A DNA stretch of 64,000 bases. It comes from Clostridia bacterium. GTDB taxonomy: Bacteria; Bacillota; Clostridia; Lachnospirales; Bianqueaceae. A program made the position numbers and the translations under genes. How positions within the stretch are numbered: the first letter of the stretch is position 1; each line of letters begins with the position of its first letter. The stretch is taken from contig CAAFMN010000024.1 of the NCBI GenBank assembly GCA_900764045.1, forward strand, positions 186,001-250,000, given 5' to 3'. Shown here piece by piece: positions 51,595 to 60,292 of this stretch. A model generated the notes under the pieces. The model had not been told where the DNA came from and made no database searches. It saw only the letters and a program-made list of their open reading frames with translations.

Positions 51595-52662
51595 ATGAGC
51601 GGATCCGTAAAGCGGTTTATGAGAGGGCAGACTCGGGTTCGGATTGAGGGCAGCGGTGTGCTTCGCTGCCTGAACCTTCTATTGGGAAAAGAGGCAGAAG
51701 TCCGGGGCGCCAGAAGACAGGAGAATGGACTGGAATTATGGGTCGATACGGACAAACTCGGGGAGTTGGAGCGGTGCGCGCAGAAAAGCGGCTGTAGGGT
51801 AGAGGTAGTAAGATCGGCCGGATTTCCTAAGTGGAGAAAGAGTTATGGGAATCGATATGGCTTTCTGTTAGGGATCGTATTGGCCTTCTCCGCCATGATT
51901 TTTTTGAATTGTTATATCTGGCGGATGGATATCCGGGGAAATGAAAGTATCTCCGACGCAGAGGTAGTACGTCGGTTGGAGGAATACGGACTGGGAGAGG
52001 GCGTCTGGAAGAGCGGAAAGGATCTTGAAAAAATCAAAAACGCGCTTCTTCTACGATATCCGGAGTGGGCATGGCTTTCCTTGAGCATTGAAGGGGCGAC
52101 ACTTGAAGTGCGTCTGGAAGAAGCGACGTCGCCGCCGGCGATACAGCAGGAAGGGAGTCCGGCAGATCTTGTAGCAGATCAGGAAGGAATTGTCTATTCA
52201 ATCGTGACAAAGCGCGGAAAACCGCAGGTACGGGCCGGAGATGTAGTCCGTGCGGGAGATGTGCTGATTTCCGGTACAATGGAATTTGAAAAAGAAGACG
52301 GAACGACTGGGTATCGGTACACGCAGGCGCAGGGAGATATATATGCGGTACGGACAGAGTATCTGCAAGCAGAGGTGTGTGAGAATTATACGGAAAAGAT
52401 CTATACGGGAGACCGTGTAAGTGAACTCTGGTTATTGCATGACGATCAGGAACTCTGTCTATATCACCCCTTTCGAAACCTTGAAAACGCGGATTGCCTG
52501 GAAGAGACGCCGGGAGCCGGATTTTCGGATTTTTTGGAGAAACTGCCTATCTTTCCGCATATCAAACTCCTGCGAAGGACATATTTTTTTTATGAACCGG
52601 TCCCTCGTACTTATCGGGAGGATCAGATGAAAGTATTGTTGAATGTTTCTTTGCAGAAATAA
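51595..52662 (+). CDS. yqfD: Sporulation protein YqfD, ended early by an in-frame stop
   Basis: Encodes 355 residues to a TAA at 52660-52662. A membrane span lies at about residues 85-105 (FLLGIVLAFSAMIFLNCYIW), followed by the MDIRGNESISDAEVVRRLEE extracytoplasmic POTRA-like part and RAGDVVRAGDVLISG, typical of YqfD. In Bacillus YqfD is about 400 residues. After this stop the same frame stays open for 53 more codons that look like the missing C terminus, so the gene is probably a recent nonsense mutant. GGAAGGAGAT precedes the ATG. Confidence 0.85.
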   Translation: MSGSVKRFMRGQTRVRIEGSGVLRCLNLLLGKEAEVRGARRQENGLELWVDTDKLGELERCAQKSGCRVEVVRSAGFPKWRKSYGNRYGFLLGIVLAFSAMIFLNCYIWRMDIRGNESISDAEVVRRLEEYGLGEGVWKSGKDLEKIKNALLLRYPEWAWLSLSIEGATLEVRLEEATSPPAIQQEGSPADLVADQEGIVYSIVTKRGKPQVRAGDVVRAGDVLISGTMEFEKEDGTTGYRYTQAQGDIYAVRTEYLQAEVCENYTEKIYTGDRVSELWLLHDDQELCLYHPFRNLENADCLEETPGAGFSDFLEKLPIFPHIKLLRRTYFFYEPVPRTYREDQMKVLLNVSLQK

Positions 52663-52824
52663 AAAGAAGCTCTTGTTAGCGCCTGCGGAGCTGAGGTCCT
52701 GGAGGAGGAGACGCGGTACTCGGAGCAGGAACGGGGGATACGAGGTATATTGGAGGTAAAGATTCTGCAAAGGATCGGCGTATCTCGTACAATTCCGATG
52801 ATTTCAGAAGAAAATCCCTCCTAA
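52663..52824 (+). pseudogene. yqfD: Detached C-terminal part of yqfD
   Basis: Directly after the TAA the frame continues KEALVSACGAEVLEEETRYS, then EQERGIRGILEVKILQRIGV, to a TAA at 52822-52824. The strand pattern (E-x-G-I-R-G-I-L-E-V-K-I-L) and ending match YqfD C termini. There is no start codon or ribosome binding site of its own. Joined to the upstream part it would give 409 residues, the normal size. Read-through, a real mutation, or a sequencing error at the A-rich site are all possible. Confidence 0.72.
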
Positions 52825-52849
52825 AGGCAGAAAAAATCCCGCAATCCTC

Positions 52850-52878
52850 TTTAGAAATTGCGGAAACTGTGATACAAT
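52850..52878 (+). promoter_or_regulatory. phoH promoter
   Basis: TTTAGA (52850-52855) and TACAAT (52873-52878), 17-nt spacer, 27 nt before the phoH start codon. A CCGCAAT/ATTGCGG inverted repeat overlaps the -35 box and spacer. Confidence 0.6.
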
Positions 52879-52905
52879 AGGAAAGAACCGGAGAGGAGGA
52901 AGAAA

Positions 52906-53910
52906 ATGAGCAGTGAAAGAATCGTAAAGATCCCCGGAGAATATATCAGCAATGTATTTGGTAAGTTCGATGAAAATATTCAGGCGTTGGAGCGAAAATG
53001 CAATGTGACGATCGTAAATCGGGAGGATTCCCTGATCATCAGCGGTACGGCGGAGGATGCGGATCATGCGGAGGATGTGCTGCATAAGCTGATCGCGGTT
53101 GCGAGAAGCGGAGAAAACGTCACCTTACAGCATGTCAATTATCTGAGCAGCCTTTCGGCGGATGAGGCCAAAGAAGATGTAAAGGAGCTTCTGTCCGATG
53201 TGGTTTGTTTTACCAAGCAGGGAAAGCCCATTCGTCCCAAAACCTTAGGACAGAAGAGATATGTTGATCAGATCCGTAAACATACACTGACCTTTGGTGT
53301 CGGACCGGCCGGTACAGGAAAAACTTTCCTGGCTATGGCGATGGCCGTACAGGCTTTTAAACAGGATGAGATCAGCCGGATTATCCTGACAAGACCCGCG
53401 ATTGAGGCCGGAGAAAAGCTGGGCTTTCTGCCGGGAGACTTGCAGAGTAAGATCGACCCCTATCTGCGCCCGCTCTACGATGCTCTGTATGAGATGATGG
53501 GACCGGAGTCCGTTGCCAAGAATCTGGAACGGGGTGTGATAGAGGTCGCGCCGCTTGCCTACATGAGAGGACGGACGCTGGATAATTCTTTTATCGTGCT
53601 GGATGAGGCGCAGAATACGACGCAGGCGCAGATGAAGATGTTTTTGACACGTATTGGTTTTAATTCCAAGGTGGTTGTAACCGGAGATTTGACGCAGATT
53701 GATCTGCCGGATGGGCAAAAGTCCGGTCTGCGTCAGGCGGTGACGATTCTGCGCGACGTAGAGGATATCGGCATTACACGGCTGAATAATCAGGATGTAG
53801 TGCGGCATCCGTTGGTGCAGCGGATTGTAGAAGCCTATGAAAAAGGAGAACACCCAGAGGCCGCTAAGGGACCCTGGGATAAAAAGGATGGGAGCCGTAG
53901 AAAAGGATGA
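52906..53910 (+). CDS. phoH: PhoH-like ATPase
   Basis: Encodes 334 residues. A small N-terminal KH-like part (residues 1-70) is followed by the P-loop ATPase: Walker A GPAGTGKTFLAMAMAVQAF, Walker B FIVLDEAQNTT and GFNSKVVVTGDLTQIDLP. PhoH-like proteins are tied to RNA metabolism with YbeY. GAGGAGGAAG precedes the ATG. Its stop overlaps the ybeY start (ATGA). Confidence 0.93.
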   Translation: MSSERIVKIPGEYISNVFGKFDENIQALERKCNVTIVNREDSLIISGTAEDADHAEDVLHKLIAVARSGENVTLQHVNYLSSLSADEAKEDVKELLSDVVCFTKQGKPIRPKTLGQKRYVDQIRKHTLTFGVGPAGTGKTFLAMAMAVQAFKQDEISRIILTRPAIEAGEKLGFLPGDLQSKIDPYLRPLYDALYEMMGPESVAKNLERGVIEVAPLAYMRGRTLDNSFIVLDEAQNTTQAQMKMFLTRIGFNSKVVVTGDLTQIDLPDGQKSGLRQAVTILRDVEDIGITRLNNQDVVRHPLVQRIVEAYEKGEHPEAAKGPWDKKDGSRRKG

Positions 53911-54422
53911 GTACAAAGGTTTGGATACAATGGGAGTATGAACTGCCGGAGGCGGAGAGGCCGCAGTGGGAGGAACTCTTTGAGAAAGCGGTAGATACGG
54001 TGCTGCGCTCAGAGGGGGTGAGCCTTCCGACGGAGGTCGAGCTCAATGTAGTCGGCGATGAAGAGATTCATGAACTGAACAGGGAGTATCGTAAGGTGGA
54101 TCGGGCGACAGATGTTCTGTCTTTTCCGTTATGCAATCTGGTGCCGGGACAGGCGCAGGAAGGCCTTATGGAGGAAGAGACCGATCCGGAGAGCGGAAGG
54201 GTCTGCCTGGGCAACATTGTTTTGTCCTGGGACCATGTTCAGGTACAGGCCAAGGAGTACGGGCACAGCATCCGCAGAGAGGCCGCGTTTCTGGTAATTC
54301 ACAGTATGCTGCATCTTTTGGGGTATGATCATATGGAAGCACAGGAAGAGCAGGAGATGATTGCAAGGCAAAAGGAAATTCTGGAGATTCTGGGGATTCC
54401 GCGGGAGGCTGAGCATGAGTAA
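53907..54422 (+). CDS. ybeY: rRNA maturation endoribonuclease YbeY
   Basis: Encodes 171 residues. The zinc site H-x3-H-x5-H is intact in VIHSMLHLLGYDHM, and NREYRKVDRATDVLSFP is the family signature. It matures 16S rRNA 3' ends and takes part in ribosome quality control. It overlaps phoH by 4 nt and the flippase gene by 8 nt. The usual next genes dgkA, cdd and era are absent. Confidence 0.94.
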   Translation: MSTKVWIQWEYELPEAERPQWEELFEKAVDTVLRSEGVSLPTEVELNVVGDEEIHELNREYRKVDRATDVLSFPLCNLVPGQAQEGLMEEETDPESGRVCLGNIVLSWDHVQVQAKEYGHSIRREAAFLVIHSMLHLLGYDHMEAQEEQEMIARQKEILEILGIPREAEHE

Positions 54423-56040
54423 ATCCAGAGATCTTGTGCGCAAGGGCAGTTTTCTGGTCATGATCTCTGTCTTTATTAAGTTTATCGGGCTCATCTACCG
54501 GATTCCGCTGACCAACATGCTTGGAGACACCGGAAACGGTTATTATGGTGTGGCCTTTCAGATCTATAGTTTCTTTATCATATTATCCACGATCGGCGTT
54601 TCTGAGGCGATCTCGCGCATGATCAGCGAACGGGTGGCGCGCAGAGAATATGCGAACGCGAGGCAGGTATTCTGGGTGGGCCTGATCTATGCTGGTTCGA
54701 CCGGATTGTTATACTGTCTGATCCTCTTGTGCGGAGCGGATTTTATCGCCGGAACCATCTTTAACCGGCCGCCGGCAGTCGCCGCGGTGCGCAGCCTTGC
54801 GCCGGCAACACTGATGGTTTCGCTCTCCAGTGTATTTCGCGGAATGTATCAGGGACTGGGTGATGTCAGGCCTACAGCCTATGCGGACCTTTTGGATCAG
54901 GTGTTTCACGCGCTGTTCAGTATTCTCCTGGTCTGGATTACGATCGGGACGGCATCGGATGTCAATGCGGTGATTGACGGAGTGTACCCGGTTCTGGAGG
55001 ACGCGGCGTCTCAGGCGGCTCGGGGCAGTATGTACGGTGCTCTGGGTGGACTGCTGTTCCTGATGTTTATCTTTTTGGTATTCAAGGCCAAATCCTCAAT
55101 CTTTAACGCTCCGGCATCCTCTATTACAGAGAGAAAGTCCACACTATTTAAGCAGTATATCTGGTTGGTGATTCCGATCATGCTTTCGGCTACGGTTTCT
55201 AATCTGCGGGAATTGATCGATACGGCGTTTTTCAATACGCTGATGCCGCTCAAGGGTTATACGATGGAATTTACCAATATCCAGACCGGAATGATGACCG
55301 GAAAATACAGTGTCATGACCAATATGCCGATTGCGGCTCTGGGAACGCTGACGATTGTAATGATTCCGGGAATCGCGGGTGCGATTACCGTTAAGGACTA
55401 TAAGAGCGTGCAGGAGCATATCAATACGCTTATGAAGCTGGTATTGACCTTAAGCTTACCGGCAGCGGTTGGTCTGTCGATTCTGGGCCAGCCTATTGTT
55501 CAGTGGCTTTTTCCAAGCGCTCAGGAGGGCGGCGAACTCTTGCAATACGGTTCATTGATCGTAATTTTTTATGCGATCTCGCAGAATGCGGCGGCAATAT
55601 TGCAGGGTCTGGGCAAGATGAAGGTTCCGGTGATCAATGCGATCAAGGGCACCTGTATCAGTACGCCGGTTCTGATCTTTTGCATTATGGTGCTGGATCT
55701 GAAGGTATACGCCATGATCGCGAGTGTTACCACCTTCTCCTTCTGCATCGCGTTCTTTAATATGCGCAGTGTCCTGAAGTACAGCCAGTGTAAGATTGAT
55801 ATCGCGCATCTCTTCATTCCGCCTGCGATCTGCGCCGTACTGATGGGCGTCTTCACATGGCTGATTTATCATGGAATGTATGCGCTGTATCCATCCAATA
55901 CGATCGCGATTCTGCTGTCGGTTGTAGGCAGCGTGGTACTGTATTTTGTTCTGATCCTGAACAGCTCCTGGTATAGCCGGAGTGAGATCAGAGAGCTGCC
56001 GTACGGCCGCTTCCTGATCCGTCTGCGCTTCAGGAGGTAA
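54415..56040 (+). CDS. SpoVB/Wzx-like polysaccharide flippase (MOP superfamily)
   Basis: Encodes 541 residues with about 14 membrane segments. The start KGSFLVMISVFIKFIGLIYR, followed by IPLTNMLGDTGNGYYGVAFQ, is the SpoVB-type pattern, shared with MurJ-like lipid II and oligosaccharide flippases. Several paralogues usually occur per genome, so the cargo (spore cortex lipid II or another glycan) cannot be fixed. ATG 54415 lies in the end of ybeY with GGGAGG upstream. It converges on the BofC-like gene with an 11-nt overlap. Confidence 0.85.
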   Translation: MSKSRDLVRKGSFLVMISVFIKFIGLIYRIPLTNMLGDTGNGYYGVAFQIYSFFIILSTIGVSEAISRMISERVARREYANARQVFWVGLIYAGSTGLLYCLILLCGADFIAGTIFNRPPAVAAVRSLAPATLMVSLSSVFRGMYQGLGDVRPTAYADLLDQVFHALFSILLVWITIGTASDVNAVIDGVYPVLEDAASQAARGSMYGALGGLLFLMFIFLVFKAKSSIFNAPASSITERKSTLFKQYIWLVIPIMLSATVSNLRELIDTAFFNTLMPLKGYTMEFTNIQTGMMTGKYSVMTNMPIAALGTLTIVMIPGIAGAITVKDYKSVQEHINTLMKLVLTLSLPAAVGLSILGQPIVQWLFPSAQEGGELLQYGSLIVIFYAISQNAAAILQGLGKMKVPVINAIKGTCISTPVLIFCIMVLDLKVYAMIASVTTFSFCIAFFNMRSVLKYSQCKIDIAHLFIPPAICAVLMGVFTWLIYHGMYALYPSNTIAILLSVVGSVVLYFVLILNSSWYSRSEIRELPYGRFLIRLRFRR

Positions 56041-56392
56041 GATCCTCCAGAAGGCGGTCCAGGGCTTCCTTGTCTGCGGCGGGTATGCCCTGCTGCAGAA
56101 GCTCACGCCGAGCCGGTGAGAGGGAGGAGAGCGAGACACAGAGAGTTCGGAGTAGTTCTCCGGCAGAATCAAAGACAGCGATCCCATCCTTCCAGACACG
56201 GACGGTGTATGCGGCTGCGGCTGGAGCATCTGCAGCCTGAGCGGCCGGGGCTTCAGAGAGTTCGGCTTCTGCGGTGTCTTCTGGGGAGGACTTTGCTCCG
56301 GACCAGAGGAAAATAGCGGCGATACACAGTACGCAGGCGATTCCGGCCAGACTTGCATAGGAAAAAAGTAAGACTCTTTGCGGATTTTTCAT
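56030..56392 (-). CDS. Membrane-anchored small protein with BofC-like C terminus
   Basis: Encodes 120 residues. One N-terminal membrane span (about residues 9-31, SYASLAGIACVLCIAAIFLW) is followed by an Ala/Glu-rich linker to about 60 and a C-terminal part starting YTVRVWKDGIAVFDSAGELL, which resembles the BofC C-terminal domain (forespore signalling at the SpoIVB checkpoint). The match is by eye and short. GAGGTGAT precedes the ATG at 56392. The start codon lies inside a 12-bp inverted repeat. It follows the ABC-F gene on the same strand. Confidence 0.65.
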   Translation of the reverse strand: MKNPQRVLLFSYASLAGIACVLCIAAIFLWSGAKSSPEDTAEAELSEAPAAQAADAPAAAAYTVRVWKDGIAVFDSAGELLRTLCVSLSSLSPARRELLQQGIPAADKEALDRLLEDLTS

Positions 56393-56432
56393 TTTATCAC
56401 CTCTTCCGGTGATAGTATCTGCAAAGAGTCTT
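56370..56432 (-). promoter_or_regulatory. Long stem enclosing the BofC-like start codon
   Basis: AAGACTCTTTGC (56370-56381) and GCAAAGAGTCTT (56421-56432) are perfect 12-bp complements 39 nt apart. The loop holds the smaller hairpin ATCACC/GGTGAT (56396-56413) with the ribosome binding site, and the start codon. T-rich tracts lie on both outer flanks, so the stem may act as a terminator for ABC-F on the minus strand and the flippase on the plus strand, with partial read-through. Confidence 0.65.
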
Positions 56433-56436
56433 TTCT

Positions 56437-58356
56437 TTATTCGTGTTCGGTGCTTTCCGCCTGTTCGAGTTCAGCGCTTTGAGCTTCCCAAGCTTCATAG
56501 AGAAGATTCAGCGCATCCTCCGCTTCTTTTTTTTGTGTTTCAAGCTTAGCGTAAGCAGAAGCGCTGGTATAATTTTCGGGTTTCAGCATTTCCTGATCCA
56601 GATCAGAGATCTGTTCCTCGGTCTGTTCAATCTTCCGCTCGGTATCCCGCAGCTTGGCCCGGAGCTTACGCAGCATGGCGGCGGATTGCTTTTTTTCAAG
56701 ATAGGAGACCTTTTCTTCACTGGGCGCTGTATTTCGGGTAGGGGCAGGAGGCGCTTTTTTCTCGGCCTGTTTGGCCAGATACTCGTCATAATTGCCCAGA
56801 AAGACTTCGATTCCGTCCGGAGTCAGTACAAAGATTTTGGTCGCGACACGATTGATAAAGTATCGGTCGTGGGAGATAAAGAAGAGCGTACCCTGATAGC
56901 CGAGAAGGTTGTTCTCCAGAACTTCACGGGACAGGATATCCAGATGGTTGGTAGGCTCGTCCAGCAGAAGAAAATTGCATTCGCTCAGCATGATTTTACA
57001 TAGGGAAATACGGGCCTTTTCACCGCCGGAAAGCGTATGGATGGGCTTAAACACATCGTCTCCGCGAAACAGAAAAGCGGCAAGGACATTCCGCACCTGT
57101 CCCAATGTCATCAGAGGATAGGCATCGCAGATTTCTTCCAGCGCGGTCTTATCCGGGGAGAGGCTCTGCTGCTCCTGATCGTAATACCCGGGAAACACCT
57201 TGACACCGCGCAGCAGCTGACCGCTGTCCGCTTTTTCCTGTCCCATGATCATTTTGAACAGTGTGGATTTCCCGGTTCCGTTCGCTCCCAGCAGCGCGAT
57301 CTTTTCGCCGCGCTTGATGAGAAAATTCACATGAGAGAACAGTGCCTTGCTGTCAAAGGCTTTGGAGAGCTCATGGGCCGTCAGGACATCATCTCCGCTC
57401 AGAATTTTGGGCGTGAAGGTGAATTTCATCGCCTCTTCGTAGGTGATTGGCTTTTCAATGATGTCCATCCGTTCCAGTACCTTTTCACGGCTTTGCGCTC
57501 TTTTTATGAATTTTTCCTGAGAAAAAGAGCGGAGCTTGGCGATGATCTCTTCCTGACGGCGAATCTCCGCCTGCTGGGCTTCATATTCCCGCATGGCAGC
57601 CTTGACACGGGCATCTTTTTCCTGAATATAAAAAGAATAATTGCCGGAATAGACCTGTGTCGCACCACGCTCCAATTCGATGGTACGGGTACAGATTTTG
57701 TCTAGAAAATACCGGTCATGGGAAATGATCAGAGCCGCGCCGGCAAAGGAGGAGAGGTATTCCTCCAGCCAGGTGATGGCATCGATATCCAGATGGTTGG
57801 TAGGCTCGTCCAGCAGCAGCAGATCCGGCTTTTGCAGCAGGAGCTTACTTAAGGCGACACGGGATTTCTGACCGCCGGAGAGCAGCGTGATTGGAAGCTC
57901 ATATTCGGATTCAGCAAATCCTAAGCCCTTGAGTACGCCGCGGACATGACTGTGATAGGCGTATCCGTCCTGACGCTCAAAGGAAGCCTGCAGGCGGGAA
58001 TACTGCTCCATAAGCTCCGGAGAAGGAGTATCCTTCATCTCTTTTTCCAACTGGCGCATTTTGTCTTCCATACGCTGCAGAGGCTCAAAAACTTTCAATA
58101 GCTCGTCTTCAATCCGTTCGTCGGATTCCAGGGCGGCATTCTGCGGCAGGTATCCGATCCTAAGGCCTTTTTGAATATATAGGTTGCCGGAATCGGGGGT
58201 ATAGGCGCCGCGAAGAATCTGGAACAGCGTTGTTTTGCCCGCGCCGTTGACGCCCACTAGAGCCACCTTTTCTTTATCCTCCAGGTGGAAGGTAATGTCC
58301 TTTAATATTTCGGTAACGCCAAATGCTTTGGCAAGATGGCTTGCTGATAAAATCAT
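56437..58356 (-). CDS. ABC-F family ATPase
   Basis: Encodes 639 residues with two ATPase domains and no membrane part. The Walker A motifs are GVNGAGKTT (near 38) and GANGTGKST (near 345). Signatures LLSGGQKSRVAL and TLSGGEKARISL each precede LLLDEPTNHLDI. The interdomain linker (about 230-320) is the length of the ribosome-binding P-site tip, and a C-terminal coiled coil ends the protein (Uup/YdiF type). Such proteins act on the ribosome in translation or antibiotic protection. ATG 58356 is preferred as MILSASHLAKAFG; AAAGGTC upstream is a weak, distant ribosome binding site. Confidence 0.88.
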   Translation of the reverse strand: MILSASHLAKAFGVTEILKDITFHLEDKEKVALVGVNGAGKTTLFQILRGAYTPDSGNLYIQKGLRIGYLPQNAALESDERIEDELLKVFEPLQRMEDKMRQLEKEMKDTPSPELMEQYSRLQASFERQDGYAYHSHVRGVLKGLGFAESEYELPITLLSGGQKSRVALSKLLLQKPDLLLLDEPTNHLDIDAITWLEEYLSSFAGAALIISHDRYFLDKICTRTIELERGATQVYSGNYSFYIQEKDARVKAAMREYEAQQAEIRRQEEIIAKLRSFSQEKFIKRAQSREKVLERMDIIEKPITYEEAMKFTFTPKILSGDDVLTAHELSKAFDSKALFSHVNFLIKRGEKIALLGANGTGKSTLFKMIMGQEKADSGQLLRGVKVFPGYYDQEQQSLSPDKTALEEICDAYPLMTLGQVRNVLAAFLFRGDDVFKPIHTLSGGEKARISLCKIMLSECNFLLLDEPTNHLDILSREVLENNLLGYQGTLFFISHDRYFINRVATKIFVLTPDGIEVFLGNYDEYLAKQAEKKAPPAPTRNTAPSEEKVSYLEKKQSAAMLRKLRAKLRDTERKIEQTEEQISDLDQEMLKPENYTSASAYAKLETQKKEAEDALNLLYEAWEAQSAELEQAESTEHE

Positions 58357-58367
58357 GATAAAATAGA

Positions 58368-58396
58368 TTGACCTTTCTTCAAAAATACGATACAAT
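58368..58396 (+). promoter_or_regulatory. GH43 gene promoter
   Basis: TTGACC (58368-58373) and TACAAT (58391-58396), 17-nt spacer. Its -10 box shares two bases with the oppositely facing ABC-F promoter. Confidence 0.75.
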
Positions 58397-58423
58397 TATA
58401 CTGCAAATCGTTGCAAGATGCAA
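58395..58423 (-). promoter_or_regulatory. ABC-F gene promoter
   Basis: On the minus strand TTGCAT (58418-58423) and TATAAT (58395-58400), 17-nt spacer. The two -10 boxes of the divergent genes overlap, so the polymerases cannot both bind. Confidence 0.75.
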
Positions 58424-58448
58424 GTATACATATTTAGGGGGTAATGAC

Positions 58449-60008
58449 ATGAATGCAACTTATACCAACCCAATCCTGAAGGGGGATTATTCGGATCCGG
58501 ATGTGATTCGGGTAGGCGAAGATTATTATATGATCTCTTCTTCCTTTACATATTTCCCGGGAATTCCGGTACTGCACTCCAAGGATCTGGTGCATTGGGA
58601 GCATATCGGATATGCGGCGCAGTCTCTTCCGTTTGCCGCATATGATACGCCGCAGTATAAAAAGGGAACATGGGCGCCTTGTATTCGTTACAATAAAGGA
58701 ATGTTCTATGTTTATGTGTGCGCTCCGGATGAGGGACTTCTGGTGTTCCGGGCAGAAAATCCTGCCGGACCGTGGAGAATGTTCCACGCGGCCAATGAGA
58801 CCGGCTGGATCGATCCGACGGTGCTGTTTGATGATGACGGTCAGGTATACCTGGTACATGCGTGGGCCAGAAGCCGCAGCTGTATCGATTCCAGATTGTA
58901 TCTGCACAGAATGAACGCGGAGGGCACCAAGGTTATCGACGGCGGCAAGGAGATCTTCCATGAGGAAAAGAAGCATCCTACCACAGAAGGTCCGAAGCTG
59001 TATAAGAGAAATGGGTATTATTACATCATGTGCCCCGCGGGCGGCGTGAAGACGGGGTGGCAGCTGATCCTGCGTTCTAAGAATATTGACGGGCCTTATG
59101 AGCAGAAGGTTGTTCTGCATCAGGGACAGACACTGGTCAATGGGCCGCACCAGGGCGGCTGGGTGGATACGCCGGACGGTGAGGATTGGTTTATTCATTT
59201 CCAGGATATCTACGTATATGGACGGGTTCCGCATCTGCAGCCGGTACATTGGGTCAATGACTGGCCGGAGATGGGTGTGGACAATAATGGCGACGGAATC
59301 GGCGAGCCTGTATTGGAGTATCCGGCGCCGGCAGCATATAAGCCTTCCGATATCATGCCTTATACTTCGGATAGCTTTGCCGGAGATAAGTTGGGACTGC
59401 AGTGGCAGTGGCAGGCCAATCCGAGACAGGAATGGTACAGCATGACGGAGAATCCGGAAGCGCTGCGCCTTAACACCTGCCGCATCAGCCGCACCAGCAC
59501 ACTGTTCCATGCAGGACAGTTCCTGTCTCAGCTGATGCAGTATTACGATTTCGATATGACGGTACAGGTAACACTGCATCCGGAAGAGTCGGGAGACCGT
59601 GCGGGTCTGGCCATGATGGGCAGCAGTTATCGTTATCTTGCCTTGGAGAACGGCAAGAAGGGAATGCAGGTCACACTCTATAACGGAGAATTGAGAGAGC
59701 TCCCGAGGGGTAATGCGGAGACGGAGCTGGTATGGGAGACTCCTCTGGTTTCGGCGGCGGTTCCGACGGATACCGTGTATCTGCAGATGCAGGTGCGGGG
59801 GAATTTCAGCGGGGAGCATCCGACAAGCCAGGTACGGTTTGCTTATAGTCTGGACGGCAAGACCTATCAGAATGTAGGAGAGCCTTGGACAGCCGTTGCC
59901 GGAGGATGGGTCAGCGCGCGTCCCGGTATCTTCGCGGCAAACTTTGAAGGACGTGTAAGTCCCGGATATGCTGACTTCAAGAATTGTGTAATCGAAGAGA
60001 AAAAGTGA
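58449..60008 (+). CDS. Cytoplasmic glycoside hydrolase family 43 (beta-xylosidase / alpha-L-arabinofuranosidase)
   Basis: Encodes 519 residues. The five-bladed propeller (residues 1-300) has the GH43 catalytic set: Asp in YSDPDVIRVGEDYY, Asp in GWIDPTVLFDDDGQ, and Glu in TTEGPKLYKRNG. A C-terminal beta-sandwich domain (about 320-517) is typical of the xylosidase subgroup (GH43_12 type). There is no signal peptide, so imported oligosaccharides are cut inside the cell. Whether xylose or arabinose is released is undecided. GGGGG precedes the ATG at 58449. Confidence 0.87.
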   Translation: MNATYTNPILKGDYSDPDVIRVGEDYYMISSSFTYFPGIPVLHSKDLVHWEHIGYAAQSLPFAAYDTPQYKKGTWAPCIRYNKGMFYVYVCAPDEGLLVFRAENPAGPWRMFHAANETGWIDPTVLFDDDGQVYLVHAWARSRSCIDSRLYLHRMNAEGTKVIDGGKEIFHEEKKHPTTEGPKLYKRNGYYYIMCPAGGVKTGWQLILRSKNIDGPYEQKVVLHQGQTLVNGPHQGGWVDTPDGEDWFIHFQDIYVYGRVPHLQPVHWVNDWPEMGVDNNGDGIGEPVLEYPAPAAYKPSDIMPYTSDSFAGDKLGLQWQWQANPRQEWYSMTENPEALRLNTCRISRTSTLFHAGQFLSQLMQYYDFDMTVQVTLHPEESGDRAGLAMMGSSYRYLALENGKKGMQVTLYNGELRELPRGNAETELVWETPLVSAAVPTDTVYLQMQVRGNFSGEHPTSQVRFAYSLDGKTYQNVGEPWTAVAGGWVSARPGIFAANFEGRVSPGYADFKNCVIEEKK

Positions 60009-60023
60009 CAGGAGGATACGGAG

Positions 60024-60221
60024 ATGACTGGAGTTGTAAAATGGTTTGATTCTAAGAAGGGATACGGATTTATCTCTGTAGAAGGTGGAGATGACGTGTT
60101 TGTACATTTCTCAGCCATTCGTTCTGACGGATATAAGACACTGGATGAAGGCCAGAAGGTAGAATTCGAAACCGAGCATGGTCCCAAGGGCTTGCAGGCC
60201 GTAGACGTTGTCAAGATCTGA
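60024..60221 (+). CDS. cspA: Cold-shock protein
   Basis: Encodes 65 residues, full length. RNP1 KGYGFISV and RNP2 DVFVHFSAI are intact, and VKWFDSKKGYGF is the usual opening. It is an RNA chaperone. CAGGAGGATA precedes the ATG. It follows the glycosidase by 15 nt, so it is co-transcribed or uses a promoter inside that gene; TTGAAG (59944) and TATGCT (59967), 17 nt apart, are a weak candidate. Confidence 0.94.
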   Translation: MTGVVKWFDSKKGYGFISVEGGDDVFVHFSAIRSDGYKTLDEGQKVEFETEHGPKGLQAVDVVKI

Positions 60222-60241
60222 TAGATAGAGTTATACAGAAG

Positions 60242-60280
60242 GAACAGGCTGACAGCATAGGTCGTCGGCCTGTTCTTGTT
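60242..60280 (+). terminator. Terminator after cspA
   Basis: GAACAGGC (60242-60249) pairs with GCCTGTTC (60268-60275), followed by TTGTT. The T run is interrupted, so termination may be partial; the next gene begins 13 nt later. Confidence 0.6.
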
Positions 60281-60292
60281 ATGGAGGAACAC

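Noticed and set aside
58434..60107. Open frame of 557 codons opposite the GH43 gene
   Set aside because: No family resemblance, and it runs through the divergent promoter region; it is an antisense shadow.
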